Source: Bacteroidia bacterium (GTDB lineage: Bacteria > Bacteroidota > Bacteroidia > Bacteroidales > CAJPTX01). Taken from it: a DNA stretch of 64,000 nucleotides. This document shows, in pieces, positions 33,657 to 42,257 of the stretch; the stretch's first letter is position 1; every line of letters starts with the position of its first letter. The notes below the pieces were generated by a model that worked only from the letters and a program-made list of their open reading frames with translations, had not been told where the DNA came from and did no database searches. The stretch is taken from the NCBI GenBank assembly GCA_905373475.1, contig CAJPTC010000006.1, forward strand, positions 23,049-87,048, in the 5' to 3' direction. Both the position numbers and the translations under genes were made by a program.

Positions 33657-35885
33657 CTAGAAACTCTCGTAGTCTGCATCACTCGGAGTATCCATCGTCA
33701 TATCTATCTGTACGCCAGGTTTCCGCCCATTCCCATTTTGGGGAGTACTTGGCACACTCGGAGGCGTCGGGCGTGGTGTAGGTTTGCTTGCCGTAGTTTT
33801 TTTCGTATTTGTACCAGTTGTAGGCGGCACTTGCTCAGTAGCTTGCGCAGCTCCATTCTGTGCTGCCTCTTCGCGAGCAGGAGGTTCGGGAACGATCTTA
33901 GGTGCAGGAATAGGAATTGGAGAAGGAGCTGGACTCTTTTTCTCCGCCGTTTGAGGCGTGGTCTTCGTTTGCACTGCTTTCTTTACAGCAGGTTTATCCA
34001 CACTCACAGTCGTTTTGTTTGTAGTGGTTGTATGCAAAGGCGTATTCGTAGATGCCACTGGTTTGGTAATGTTCGTACGCGGAACTGGAGCAGTCTTTGT
34101 TGCTGGAGTAGTGCGAGGTTCAGAATGTGCTGGTTTACTGGTTACAACGGAGCGCGTTTTACCCTCAATATGGAAATATGCCACCGCTTTTTGTACTTCC
34201 TCTGCAAGACGTGCCAGATTTTCAGCGTTAGTAGCCATACGATCGCTCGAAACAGCATTTTCTTGCGATACATCGCTCAGCAATTGGATAGACTGATTCA
34301 CCTGCTCAGCTCCATTACGCTGCTCTACACTTGCCACAGCCACTTCGCGCGACAGCTGCACACTCCGTTCTACACGTGGCGCAACCTCTTCCAACGCTTT
34401 TTCAATAAGAGCCGAAGCTTGAACTGCAGAATTTACTAGGTTTACAACCTCATTAGCAGCGCTTCCGCTACGCTCAGCCAACTTGCGAACCTCCGACGCA
34501 ACCACAGCAAAACCTCGCCCATGTTCCCCAGCTCGTGCAGCTTCTACGGCAGCATTGAGAGCAAGAATATTGGTCTGACTCGCAATTTCGTTTACAACCC
34601 CAATTTTTTGTTCAATCTCATGAATAGCATTCTTGCTATCTGTACCGTGTGCTAATACCACCTTCAGAGCCTCAGACACATCCTGCGATACCTTCTCCGA
34701 CTGTTGCGCGTTCTCAGCGTTCTGATCGATATTGGCCGTCATCTCTTCCATTGCACTCGATACCTCTTCTGACGACGAGGCTTGTGTACTTGCCCCCTGC
34801 GCAATGGCACGCGCCGTCTGATCCATATCTCGTCCTGCATTCAGTACACCATCCACACTCTCGGCAACTATGCCTATAAGTTCTGCCATTTTCTCACGAA
34901 GGGCTACGATAGCACGTACCATACTCCCCGCCTCATCTTTCCGCTCGAGGTCGGAAGGACGTATCGTAGAATTCTTAGTTAAGTCGCCATTGCGCAACGA
35001 CTCGAGCGTACCAACAATCGTATTGAAAATGATTGACATCTGATGCCCTATGTACCAAGCCAAGAAGAATATTACGGCAACCATTATTATCAGAATGCCG
35101 AATATAAAGATCATCGCTCCCCCTGAATAACGTGTAGTCGCTGCATCGAGTGCCGTATAGATTCGATTAAACCCAGTCTGAATCTGTACATAGTACTGCT
35201 GAGTCTCCGCCTGCTCCTCTAGCATCTTCTCGCCTACGGCAGACAAGAGTTGAATCTCACTTTCAACTTCCTTAAATAACGCTGTAGATTGTGCCCCAGA
35301 GCGTTCAACACTTCTCCGCACCTGTGCGAAGGTATGGGCTGCCTGCTCCAACGTTTTCGGATCTGCGGTTGTTTGGAATTTTATCAATTGCTGTATACTA
35401 CTAGAGACGTTGTAAGCCAGATTATTATCAACAGAAGCAAGTATGGCACGAAACTCCGAACCACTCAGCTTCGCTTCCAGATCCAACACCCGCGTGTGCA
35501 TCTCCTTACTGTACTCCATCTTTTGGCGTAGATGGTTGCAGAACTCTGTAACGTTCGCAAGCGTCATATTGTAAAAATTCCGCCGTTCCTCGGTATCGGA
35601 AGTTAGCTCCTTGATACGCGGCAGAACTTCGTTCGTGGCACGCTCAAAATGTTGTGATAACTCTTCGGTATATTTTTCTTCGTGAGTTGCCGCATATTCC
35701 GTCGCACACTGTAAGGCATTAGCAATCTCTTCGTTTACCTGTGCCACTGTGTTATAAATCGGGAAATAATTTATAATCTGCTTTAGCTTCGCCAAGCCAT
35801 AAATGATGAAAAGGGCAAAAAGACCTGATTCTAATATGGCTACGATTAATAATCGATTGCCTAACTTGATGTCCCGGATCCTCAT
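33657..35885 (-). CDS. Methyl-accepting chemotaxis-like protein with long Pro/Thr-rich tail
   Basis: A 742-residue transmembrane receptor. TM1 is at about 12-33, and an extracytoplasmic helical bundle covers 34-250. TM2 is at about 256-279, followed by HAMP to about 335 and the methyl-accepting signalling hairpin to about 570. The hairpin tip reads VNEIASQTNILALNAAVEA (about 431-449). From 576 to the end there is a low-complexity Pro/Thr/Lys tail, poorly suited to a fold, ending in YESF. No CheA, CheW or motility gene is in the window. The signal and output are therefore unknown. It is probably cotranscribed with mqnE. Confidence 0.88.
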   Translation of the reverse strand: MRIRDIKLGNRLLIVAILESGLFALFIIYGLAKLKQIINYFPIYNTVAQVNEEIANALQCATEYAATHEEKYTEELSQHFERATNEVLPRIKELTSDTEERRNFYNMTLANVTEFCNHLRQKMEYSKEMHTRVLDLEAKLSGSEFRAILASVDNNLAYNVSSSIQQLIKFQTTADPKTLEQAAHTFAQVRRSVERSGAQSTALFKEVESEIQLLSAVGEKMLEEQAETQQYYVQIQTGFNRIYTALDAATTRYSGGAMIFIFGILIIMVAVIFFLAWYIGHQMSIIFNTIVGTLESLRNGDLTKNSTIRPSDLERKDEAGSMVRAIVALREKMAELIGIVAESVDGVLNAGRDMDQTARAIAQGASTQASSSEEVSSAMEEMTANIDQNAENAQQSEKVSQDVSEALKVVLAHGTDSKNAIHEIEQKIGVVNEIASQTNILALNAAVEAARAGEHGRGFAVVASEVRKLAERSGSAANEVVNLVNSAVQASALIEKALEEVAPRVERSVQLSREVAVASVEQRNGAEQVNQSIQLLSDVSQENAVSSDRMATNAENLARLAEEVQKAVAYFHIEGKTRSVVTSKPAHSEPRTTPATKTAPVPRTNITKPVASTNTPLHTTTTNKTTVSVDKPAVKKAVQTKTTPQTAEKKSPAPSPIPIPAPKIVPEPPAREEAAQNGAAQATEQVPPTTGTNTKKTTASKPTPRPTPPSVPSTPQNGNGRKPGVQIDMTMDTPSDADYESF

Positions 35886-35982
35886 AATGTCGTTTTTAAT
35901 TGTTTCGTCTAGAATTTCCGTAGCCCATCTCGAGACGCTACACTACAGTATACACATCTAAACAAATTCTTGTTTCAATTTT

Positions 35983-36885
35983 TTAGACTAAAAGAGGCGG
36001 ATATATACCTTGCTCTGTAAGTGACGCTAAACGTTGTTGCACAAAAATTTTATCGGAAGGGTAGGTTACACCACACCATTGCGCATCAGAAGTAAGCACG
36101 CGGCACTGCTGCCCCATCTCCAAACAATGGCGCACCACGGTAGGGAGGTAACACTCCATTCCCACTTCCTTCCCATCAGCAAGAGCTGCAAAAAAAGCAG
36201 TAACAACCCCGGTTACACTTTGCATAAACAAGGGAGAAAATCCCCAACAATTCATAGAAACCACCGTATCGTCCTGTAACGTAACTTCTTCGCCACCACC
36301 GTTCTTGGCAACAATGGTAGTAGCATCACGCATTATGCTAGTGTGCTCCTCTATGTTTGTTAACAGCCCATTTTTTACGGTACACACCCCGCGCGACACA
36401 CTGCCCGACTCTGACAGAGTACGCGAAAGCGTATACCCTACCATGCAAATTGGAGTTGTGGCATCCAGAGTCGCCAAATTCTGCCCTAGCACATCAAAAG
36501 CTTCGCGACCATAGAAATCGTCAGCATTGATAACGGCAAAAGGTTGCGTAACAACGTTGCGCGCGCACCACAGAGCATGCGCCGTACCCCAGGGCTTTAC
36601 ACGCCCTTTCACTGCATCGCAAACGTATGGTACGTCGTTGACCTCCTGATAAACTAATTTGACAGGAATATGCCCCTTAAAACGCGAAAGGACGTGTTGT
36701 TTGAAGTCTTCCTCTATTGCCTTGCGGATAATGAATATTATCTCGTTGAAACCAGCATGCAAAGCATCGAATACCGAGTATTCGAGAAGCGTTGCCCCTG
36801 TGGGTCCCAGCCCTTCAATTTGTTTTAATCCTCCGTAACGGCTTCCCATCCCTGCCGCAAGTACCACTAGTTGTGCTCCGTGCAT
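35983..36885 (-). CDS. Sugar-phosphate nucleotidyltransferase-like protein
   Basis: A 300-residue protein with a GT-A-type nucleotidyltransferase fold. The N-terminal nucleotide-binding signature is VVLAAGMGSRYGGLKQ, followed by PTGATLLEYSVFDAL. The metal-binding loop is AVINADDFYG near residue 120. The family is widespread in Bacteroidota; the sugar and nucleotide have not been defined. There is no left-handed beta-helix or other C-terminal acyltransferase domain. It is upstream of, and in line with, neither a capsule nor an LPS locus here, so no pathway is assigned. It follows the DUF2179 gene by 47 bases. Confidence 0.85.
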   Translation of the reverse strand: MHGAQLVVLAAGMGSRYGGLKQIEGLGPTGATLLEYSVFDALHAGFNEIIFIIRKAIEEDFKQHVLSRFKGHIPVKLVYQEVNDVPYVCDAVKGRVKPWGTAHALWCARNVVTQPFAVINADDFYGREAFDVLGQNLATLDATTPICMVGYTLSRTLSESGSVSRGVCTVKNGLLTNIEEHTSIMRDATTIVAKNGGGEEVTLQDDTVVSMNCWGFSPLFMQSVTGVVTAFFAALADGKEVGMECYLPTVVRHCLEMGQQCRVLTSDAQWCGVTYPSDKIFVQQRLASLTEQGIYPPLLV

Positions 36886-36932
36886 TGTTCCTTACCTCGC
36901 TTATTGTATAGAACTCTCCGTGTATTAGTGCC

Positions 36933-37517
36933 TTATTTCCCTTTTCTCCAGAAGCGCCACTTATGCATACTTTTTCTCTTCGTAGCGAAAATGCCCGAAC
37001 TAGACGATTTCACATCTTCCACAGAGTAAAATATATTGGGATGCACTTGATGGATCAGCTCCTCAACACGCTTGACATCTTTGCGCAATGCCACACAGTA
37101 GAGCAAATGCACAGGTCCGTTAGCGCCACGCGCGTCGACAACCGTAGTACCAAATCCCGCACTGCGGAGCACCTCGCTCAGCTCGTCTCCATGTTTGGCT
37201 GTAATAATGCGTACCACTTGTGTACCCACTGCCAAACGATGTTCGATGGTAAGCCCTACATAGTTACCTACGGCAAAACCAAAAGCATACGCCAAATAGC
37301 AAACTATGTTGTTGGCATGTTGCATAATCTGACTTATTGCCACAATCCAGATAAAGACCTCAAAGAAGCCCAAAAGCGGCGCCGCAAGTTTATTGCCACG
37401 CGCTACAAATACGATACGGATTGTACCGAACGTTACATCTGTAATGCGCGCAAGAATGATGAGAATAGGGAGTATCAGATACGTAAAATACTCACTGGCC
37501 ATCAGACTTTCAAACAT
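36933..37517 (-). CDS. DUF2179/DUF5698 (UPF0316) membrane protein
   Basis: A 194-residue inner-membrane protein of unknown function. Three hydrophobic segments (YLILPILIILARI, PLLGFFEVFIWIVAISQIM, NIVCYLAYAFGFAVGNYVGL) are followed by a cytosolic domain of the DUF2179 type (VRIITAKHGDELSEVLRSAG). This small alpha/beta fold is also seen in YitT-like proteins, where it is thought to bind a ligand. The C-terminal 25 residues are very basic. The reading frame extends further upstream, but a -7 element at 37545-37552 lies inside that extension, so the start is placed at ATG 37517 (or 37502). Confidence 0.8.
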   Translation of the reverse strand: MFESLMASEYFTYLILPILIILARITDVTFGTIRIVFVARGNKLAAPLLGFFEVFIWIVAISQIMQHANNIVCYLAYAFGFAVGNYVGLTIEHRLAVGTQVVRIITAKHGDELSEVLRSAGFGTTVVDARGANGPVHLLYCVALRKDVKRVEELIHQVHPNIFYSVEDVKSSSSGIFATKRKSMHKWRFWRKGK

Positions 37518-37544
37518 CTCTTGTATACTTGTTTTGTTTCGTAA

Positions 37545-37552
37545 CAAAGGTA
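37545..37552 (-). promoter_or_regulatory. Bacteroidota -7 promoter element for the DUF2179 gene
   Basis: Exact TAnnTTTG match (TACCTTTG) on the minus strand, 28 bases before ATG 37517. Confidence 0.6.
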
Positions 37553-37569
37553 GAAATTTGACCAATAGA

Positions 37570-38454
37570 ATGATTAAGCCGCTGCGCTTGCTCCTAAACC
37601 TTCTCTGCATTTGCACGCTCTCCCTCTCCTATGCCGCCGACGCATCTTCTCCTACCGAGAAACTTATGGAGCTCTGGCATCGTTCGTCGCTTAACCTATA
37701 CGACACGGCCTGCGGTACGCTCTTTCAACAAGAACTCGCACAGTTACTAGCAGCCCAAGGCACAATAGATTATGAACTTCCAGAGTTAGCGGGACTTTCC
37801 GACCTCCTTGCCCCCGACCGACGGCTACGCCTCATTACCTGGACTCATGAACTCGCCTCGGAGGAGACGCTCTACAAGGGCATTGCTCTTTATCGCGATA
37901 GCCACGACTCGCTACGTATACTTCCGCTAAAAGACCGACAACTTCCTGTAAAACAGGGATTCATTAACGAGCAATGGTTTAACCTCCCCTGTTCACTCAG
38001 CGAATGGATCGGCGCTGTATACTATGGCATACAACCCTTTGAATTTCAGGGAGTAAAAGCCTATCTCCTACTGGGAGTGGCAGGTCGCACACCACTCTGT
38101 ACGCGCAAGGTGATAGAAACCATGTACATCGATGCGACAGACGAGCTGCAAATTGGACTTCCATGTCTGGCCTACACAAATACGCGCATCTTTCAACGCA
38201 TATTATATTCTTACAGCTCCCGAGTCGCTATGACCCTTCAACTGATAGAGAAAGGGAAAAAGGTACTTATAGACCATTTAGCCCCTTCCGCACCACAGTA
38301 TAGCGGACTACCACAGTTCTACGGTCCCGACGGCTCGCAAGATGCTTTTATCTTCTCAAAAGAAGGCTATTGGCGACACGAAAACGATGTTCTGGTAACC
38401 GACCCCGTGGAACACTCTCCCACAAAGAAGCTCATCTACAACAAGGGGTACTAA
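37570..38454 (+). CDS. Secreted protein of unknown function (Bacteroidales conserved)
   Basis: 294 residues with a signal peptide (LLLNLLCICTLSLSYAADA). No catalytic motif was recognised. Conserved-looking blocks are KAYLLLGVAGRTPLCTRKVIE in the middle and LIDHLAPSAPQYSGLPQFYG followed by PDGSQDAFIF and EGYWRHENDV near the C-terminus. Proteins with this order of blocks are frequent, uncharacterised envelope proteins in Bacteroidales. The open frame continues upstream to 37393, but that stretch is antisense to the divergent DUF2179 gene; ATG 37570 begins the signal peptide and is the real start. It converges with trkH. Confidence 0.75.
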   Translation: MIKPLRLLLNLLCICTLSLSYAADASSPTEKLMELWHRSSLNLYDTACGTLFQQELAQLLAAQGTIDYELPELAGLSDLLAPDRRLRLITWTHELASEETLYKGIALYRDSHDSLRILPLKDRQLPVKQGFINEQWFNLPCSLSEWIGAVYYGIQPFEFQGVKAYLLLGVAGRTPLCTRKVIETMYIDATDELQIGLPCLAYTNTRIFQRILYSYSSRVAMTLQLIEKGKKVLIDHLAPSAPQYSGLPQFYGPDGSQDAFIFSKEGYWRHENDVLVTDPVEHSPTKKLIYNKGY

Positions 38455-38542
38455 CGCATTGCACGACAGAGGTCATTTATGGCATGACACATCCTTGTAT
38501 TCCTGATTATTCTCACCCTGCAATCGGTAAGCTATTATCAAG

Positions 38543-40003
38543 TTACTTCCAGCTGGACGGGAAGAAAATCAGGAGCAAACCGAAAATTTCTAGACGCCCA
38601 AGAAGCATCAGAAGCGTAGCGAAAACGCGTGAGATGTTAGTAAGGTAGGAATATGAGCCAAAAGAACTCATAGTGCCAATGGCAGGCCCAACGTTGCTCA
38701 TCATAGAAAGCGAAGTGGTAAAACTCTCTCCGAGCGGTGCAGAAGTGGCACAGATATAGGCGGTCGCTACAGTTATAAGAGAAATATGCAGTATGATATA
38801 GAGCGCAGCATTTTTTGCTACTTGCTCGTCGATATGCAACTTGCCAACGTGGATTGGAATTATAGCTTGCGGGTGCTGTTGTTTCAAAAAAATGGAGCGA
38901 ACCGTTGCTACGACAATAGCAATACGATCTATCTTCATTCCTCCTGCAGTAGAACCTGAACATCCTCCCAAGAAAGAAAGAAGTATAAGTATCAAAAAAG
39001 TGAGTTGCGGCCACATAAGCGTTTCAACAGAGGCATACCCTGTAGTTGAAATAACAGATGTGACCTGAAACGCAGCTGCACGTAGGGCAGTAGCTGCTGG
39101 AAGGTCGCTCTGGAATAACAGGGAAAGAAAAATAGCCAGTGTCGCGACAAGCACTACCGAGCTGAATATACGGACAATAGGAGACTGAAATACGTTGCGC
39201 CAACGTGGCGTAAAAAGGCTAAAAAGCAACCCAAAATGCAAGCTGGCCATAAACATCCCAAAAGTCAGAATCCACTCTGCAGCGGGATTATTGTATGCCG
39301 CAATGCTGGTATTAGTAACAGCAAACCCCCCTGTGGCTACTGTAGAAAACGCCAAATTTACGGCATCGAAAATAGGGATGTTTGCTAGGATTAAACACCC
39401 TGTAATAAGGATTATGAGTCCGAGGTAACTCGTTGCCATAACGCGAAGCATCTTTTTGTTACGGTACTTGAAGTCCTGCCGTGCAATAGACGAAACCTCA
39501 GAACGTGAGAGCGTCATCTGGGCACTACCCATACTCGGAAGCACGACAAGCGTAAAAACCACAACCCCCATCCCACCCAATAAATGGGTACACGAACGCC
39601 AAAAAAGTAGACTAGGCGGTAATGCTTCTACATCATCAAGAATTGTAGCGCCCGTTGTAGTAAAGCCCGAAACGGACTCAAACCATGCACCCGATAGGTT
39701 AAACTCTCCTCCCCACAGCACATACGGAATCATACCAAAAAAACACGCTGCAAGCCAACTAAATACGACAATGGCATATCCCTCACGGTTTGAAATAGTT
39801 GGCTCAGCTTTTACAAAAACAAAAGGGAAGATACCGACAAGCGTTGTTATGAGTACACTAAAAAGCAACGGAATCTGTCCCGAATCATTCTTGTAAACAG
39901 CCAGTATAAGACTCAGAAGCATAAAAAAAGCATTCTGTAGCACAATCAACCCCACATATCGCATCACAACATGGGGGCGGAATGTGTAAATCCCACCACG
40001 CAT
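38543..40003 (-). CDS. trkH: TrkH-family potassium uptake protein
   Basis: A 486-residue membrane subunit of the Trk/Ktr potassium transporter. The four selectivity-filter loops are visible: GFTTTGATI, STVATGGFAV, VISTTGYASV and SNVGPAIGTM. Around them are about ten membrane helices and the conserved GGCSGSTAGGMK after the third filter. The C-terminus (GRLEIFGLLLIF) is standard. The peripheral NAD-binding partner TrkA is not in the window. Its ATG is two bases after the stop codon of the HAMP protein gene, so the two are translated together and that protein may control or sense with the transporter. Confidence 0.93.
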   Translation of the reverse strand: MRGGIYTFRPHVVMRYVGLIVLQNAFFMLLSLILAVYKNDSGQIPLLFSVLITTLVGIFPFVFVKAEPTISNREGYAIVVFSWLAACFFGMIPYVLWGGEFNLSGAWFESVSGFTTTGATILDDVEALPPSLLFWRSCTHLLGGMGVVVFTLVVLPSMGSAQMTLSRSEVSSIARQDFKYRNKKMLRVMATSYLGLIILITGCLILANIPIFDAVNLAFSTVATGGFAVTNTSIAAYNNPAAEWILTFGMFMASLHFGLLFSLFTPRWRNVFQSPIVRIFSSVVLVATLAIFLSLLFQSDLPAATALRAAAFQVTSVISTTGYASVETLMWPQLTFLILILLSFLGGCSGSTAGGMKIDRIAIVVATVRSIFLKQQHPQAIIPIHVGKLHIDEQVAKNAALYIILHISLITVATAYICATSAPLGESFTTSLSMMSNVGPAIGTMSSFGSYSYLTNISRVFATLLMLLGRLEIFGLLLIFFPSSWK

Positions 40004-40005
40004 CG

Positions 40006-40809
40006 CTATTGCTCCCTATTCTTTTCTTGAATAAGCCTATCTATCAGTTTACGCAACTCGAGTATCTCATCATCGGCTGAAAGGGATACGCTATGATAGG
40101 TCTTAAACTTGAGGTAACGACGTATACTCTCGGCAATTTGCTTGATGGGTACTACAAAGAAATGGTTTACGAGATAGGAAAACATAAGCATAAAAAGCAG
40201 CCCGACTATGATAACAATAACCCCAGGGCGTAAAGCCCGATACGGGGCATCCTTCAAAAAGGCTAATGCTTGATAGAGTCCTTTTTCGTTCAATTCTCGT
40301 ACCCTAGCGAGATGTTGCAATAGTTCAGGGTGTGTATCTTCTACGACCGAGCTAATCGGCGATTGATGCTTTTCATAGATCTCTATGCGCTCTGATAATG
40401 CACGAAAATAAACCGTATAGACTTGGTATAGCGTATCTAATGCCTCTTTCTCGTTTGGGTGACGTACGTTCTGCTCGGCAAGTTCGTAGTTAGTCTCAAA
40501 ATTTTCTTTTGCACGCGACAACAAACTATGCTCGTATGAGAACTCGTCACGCTTGTTGTTTTTCATAAACTCGCCAATACGATTCATATCACTGAGAGCC
40601 AACTCCATACTCTGACAGTACACTACACTGCGGTAACTATCGTCTAACAATGTATTGATATTCTGTGCCAGAAGTGCAATCTCGTGGCTCTCCAAAAAGG
40701 CATAGATTACCGAAACCGTGGCTAAAATGATAAAGCCAAAGGTCAATTTCCCACGTATCCCTAGGCGAAACTTAAACCGTTCGCGCAACATTGATCGTAA
40801 CCGTAGCAT
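40006..40809 (-). CDS. Two-helix membrane sensor ending in a HAMP-like segment
   Basis: 267 residues. TM1 is near residues 23-40 (LTFGFIILATVSVIYAFL). A helical extracytoplasmic four-helix-bundle-like domain covers about 41-192, and TM2 is near 195-217 (VIVIIVGLLFMLMFSYLV). A HAMP-like linker (VPIKQIAESIRRYL to ELRKLIDRLIQ) follows, and the protein then stops. No kinase, methyl-accepting or DNA-binding domain comes after it. Start: ATG 40809 has AAAGGAG nine bases upstream, and a -7 element at 40839-40846 rules out the longer frame to 40881. It is coupled to trkH with a 2-base gap. Confidence 0.75.
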   Translation of the reverse strand: MLRLRSMLRERFKFRLGIRGKLTFGFIILATVSVIYAFLESHEIALLAQNINTLLDDSYRSVVYCQSMELALSDMNRIGEFMKNNKRDEFSYEHSLLSRAKENFETNYELAEQNVRHPNEKEALDTLYQVYTVYFRALSERIEIYEKHQSPISSVVEDTHPELLQHLARVRELNEKGLYQALAFLKDAPYRALRPGVIVIIVGLLFMLMFSYLVNHFFVVPIKQIAESIRRYLKFKTYHSVSLSADDEILELRKLIDRLIQEKNREQ

Positions 40810-40838
40810 ATCCGCACTCCTTTCCCAATTGAGATCTG

Positions 40839-40846
40839 CAAAAGTA
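40839..40846 (-). promoter_or_regulatory. Bacteroidota -7 promoter element for the HAMP protein-trkH pair
   Basis: Exact TAnnTTTG match (TACTTTTG) on the minus strand, 30 bases before ATG 40809. Confidence 0.6.
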
Positions 40847-40952
40847 CAAGTTGTACACGATTTGCTGGTCTTGAGTTGCATTGGTTCTACAATGTGATTT
40901 GTCGCAGGGAAGTTTGATAGTACCCGAAGCGCGAATTCTCGCTTTTGTATTG

Positions 40953-40960
40953 TACATTTG
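40953..40960 (+). promoter_or_regulatory. Bacteroidota -7 promoter element for pgk-ftsE
   Basis: Exact TAnnTTTG match (TACATTTG) on the plus strand, 29 bases before the pgk ATG at 40989. Confidence 0.6.
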
Positions 40961-40988
40961 TTATATAAAACAACCGTTGTGCGACAAG

Positions 40989-42257
40989 ATGTTACATATT
41001 GATGATTACAATTTTGCGGGGAAACGCGTACTACTGCGCGTAGATTTCAATGTCCCATTTGATAAGCATACTGGGCTTATCAGTGATGATAGCCGCATTC
41101 GGAGAGCACTACCTACCATACACGAAATTGTAAGCAAGGGCGGACGGCTCGTACTTCTGTCGCATATGGGACGCCCAGGAGGCAAGCCTGTAGAAGAGCT
41201 TTCACTACGCCGTATACTACATGCTGTCGAGACGCTCGTGGGGAAACACATCACCTTTTGCGATGACTGCATCGGAAGTAGTGCCGAGATCGCGTCCCGC
41301 CAGCTCGCCGACGGCGAGATCCTCATGCTGGAAAATGTTCGTTTTCATGCAGAAGATGAGGGGAAAGTGAAACAAAAAGAAGGCGAAACGGACGAAGCAT
41401 ACAAGGCGCGTAAAAGTGCCATGAAAGAAGCACAGAAAACATTCGCAGCAGCATTAGCCAAGTGCGGCGATTGCTTTGTAAATGATGCCTTTGGCGCTGC
41501 ACACCGCGCCAATGCTTCAACGACACACATTGCTGCTTTCTTCCCAAACGACCGCATGTTCGGACGCTTAATGGAGCAAGAGATCAAGGCACTAGACTAC
41601 GTAATGCAAGAACCTGCACGCCCACTAACAGCGATCATGGGAGGCGCTAAGGTGTCTGATAAAATAGTTCTGATCTCCCAACTCCTCGAACGGGTCAATA
41701 AGATTATCATTGGCGGAGGCATGGCATACACCTTTGTGAAAGCACTTGGCGGCAAGATAGGAAACTCGCTATGTGAAGACGAACTCCTAGAAACTGCACA
41801 ACAGCTTATAGCAAAAGCAAAGGAAAAAGGAGTAGAACTTCTACTCCCAGTAGACGCTGTAAATGCTGACAAATTTGCAGACGATGCCCATGTTCAGGTT
41901 TCGCCTATAGATGCAACACCCGAAGGTTGGATGGGGCTAGATATAGCCGAGGCGTCCTGCAAACGTTTCAAAGAAGCTATTCTGGAGAGTAAGACTATTT
42001 TTTGGAACGGACCAATGGGTGTATTCGAGATGCCTAATTTTGCAAAGGGCACTTATGCTATTGCAAAGGCTCTGGCTGAAGTAACACGCAAAGGAGGCTA
42101 TACCCTCGTAGGGGGCGGCGACTCAGTTGCAGCGTTAAAAGCAAGTGGCTTAGAAGGCGAAGTCAGCTACGTTTCTACAGGCGGCGGGGCCATGCTCGAG
42201 TACCTTGAAGGAAAAGAACTACCTGGCATTGCAGCCATCCGCGGCGATGGGAAATAG
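40989..42257 (+). CDS. pgk: Phosphoglycerate kinase
   Basis: The glycolytic enzyme that transfers phosphate from 1,3-bisphosphoglycerate to ADP. The 422 residues start MLHIDDYNFAGKRVLLRVDFNVP, the standard N-terminal signature. The substrate-binding HMGRPGG and the nucleotide-binding C-terminal GGGDSVAALKASG are present. An insertion around residues 120-145 (KVKQKEGETDEAYKARKSAM) is typical of the Bacteroidota enzyme. The frame is open 36 codons further upstream, but the -7 element lies in that stretch, which excludes it. Its last 11 bases overlap the start of ftsE. Confidence 0.97.
   Translation: MLHIDDYNFAGKRVLLRVDFNVPFDKHTGLISDDSRIRRALPTIHEIVSKGGRLVLLSHMGRPGGKPVEELSLRRILHAVETLVGKHITFCDDCIGSSAEIASRQLADGEILMLENVRFHAEDEGKVKQKEGETDEAYKARKSAMKEAQKTFAAALAKCGDCFVNDAFGAAHRANASTTHIAAFFPNDRMFGRLMEQEIKALDYVMQEPARPLTAIMGGAKVSDKIVLISQLLERVNKIIIGGGMAYTFVKALGGKIGNSLCEDELLETAQQLIAKAKEKGVELLLPVDAVNADKFADDAHVQVSPIDATPEGWMGLDIAEASCKRFKEAILESKTIFWNGPMGVFEMPNFAKGTYAIAKALAEVTRKGGYTLVGGGDSVAALKASGLEGEVSYVSTGGGAMLEYLEGKELPGIAAIRGDGK

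Noticed and set aside
37393..37569. N-terminal extension of the secreted protein at 37570
   Set aside because: The stretch overlaps the divergent DUF2179 gene and its promoter; the signal peptide starts at ATG 37570.
40881..40988. 36-codon N-terminal extension of pgk
   Set aside because: It contains the pgk -7 element, and the standard phosphoglycerate kinase N-terminus starts at 40989.
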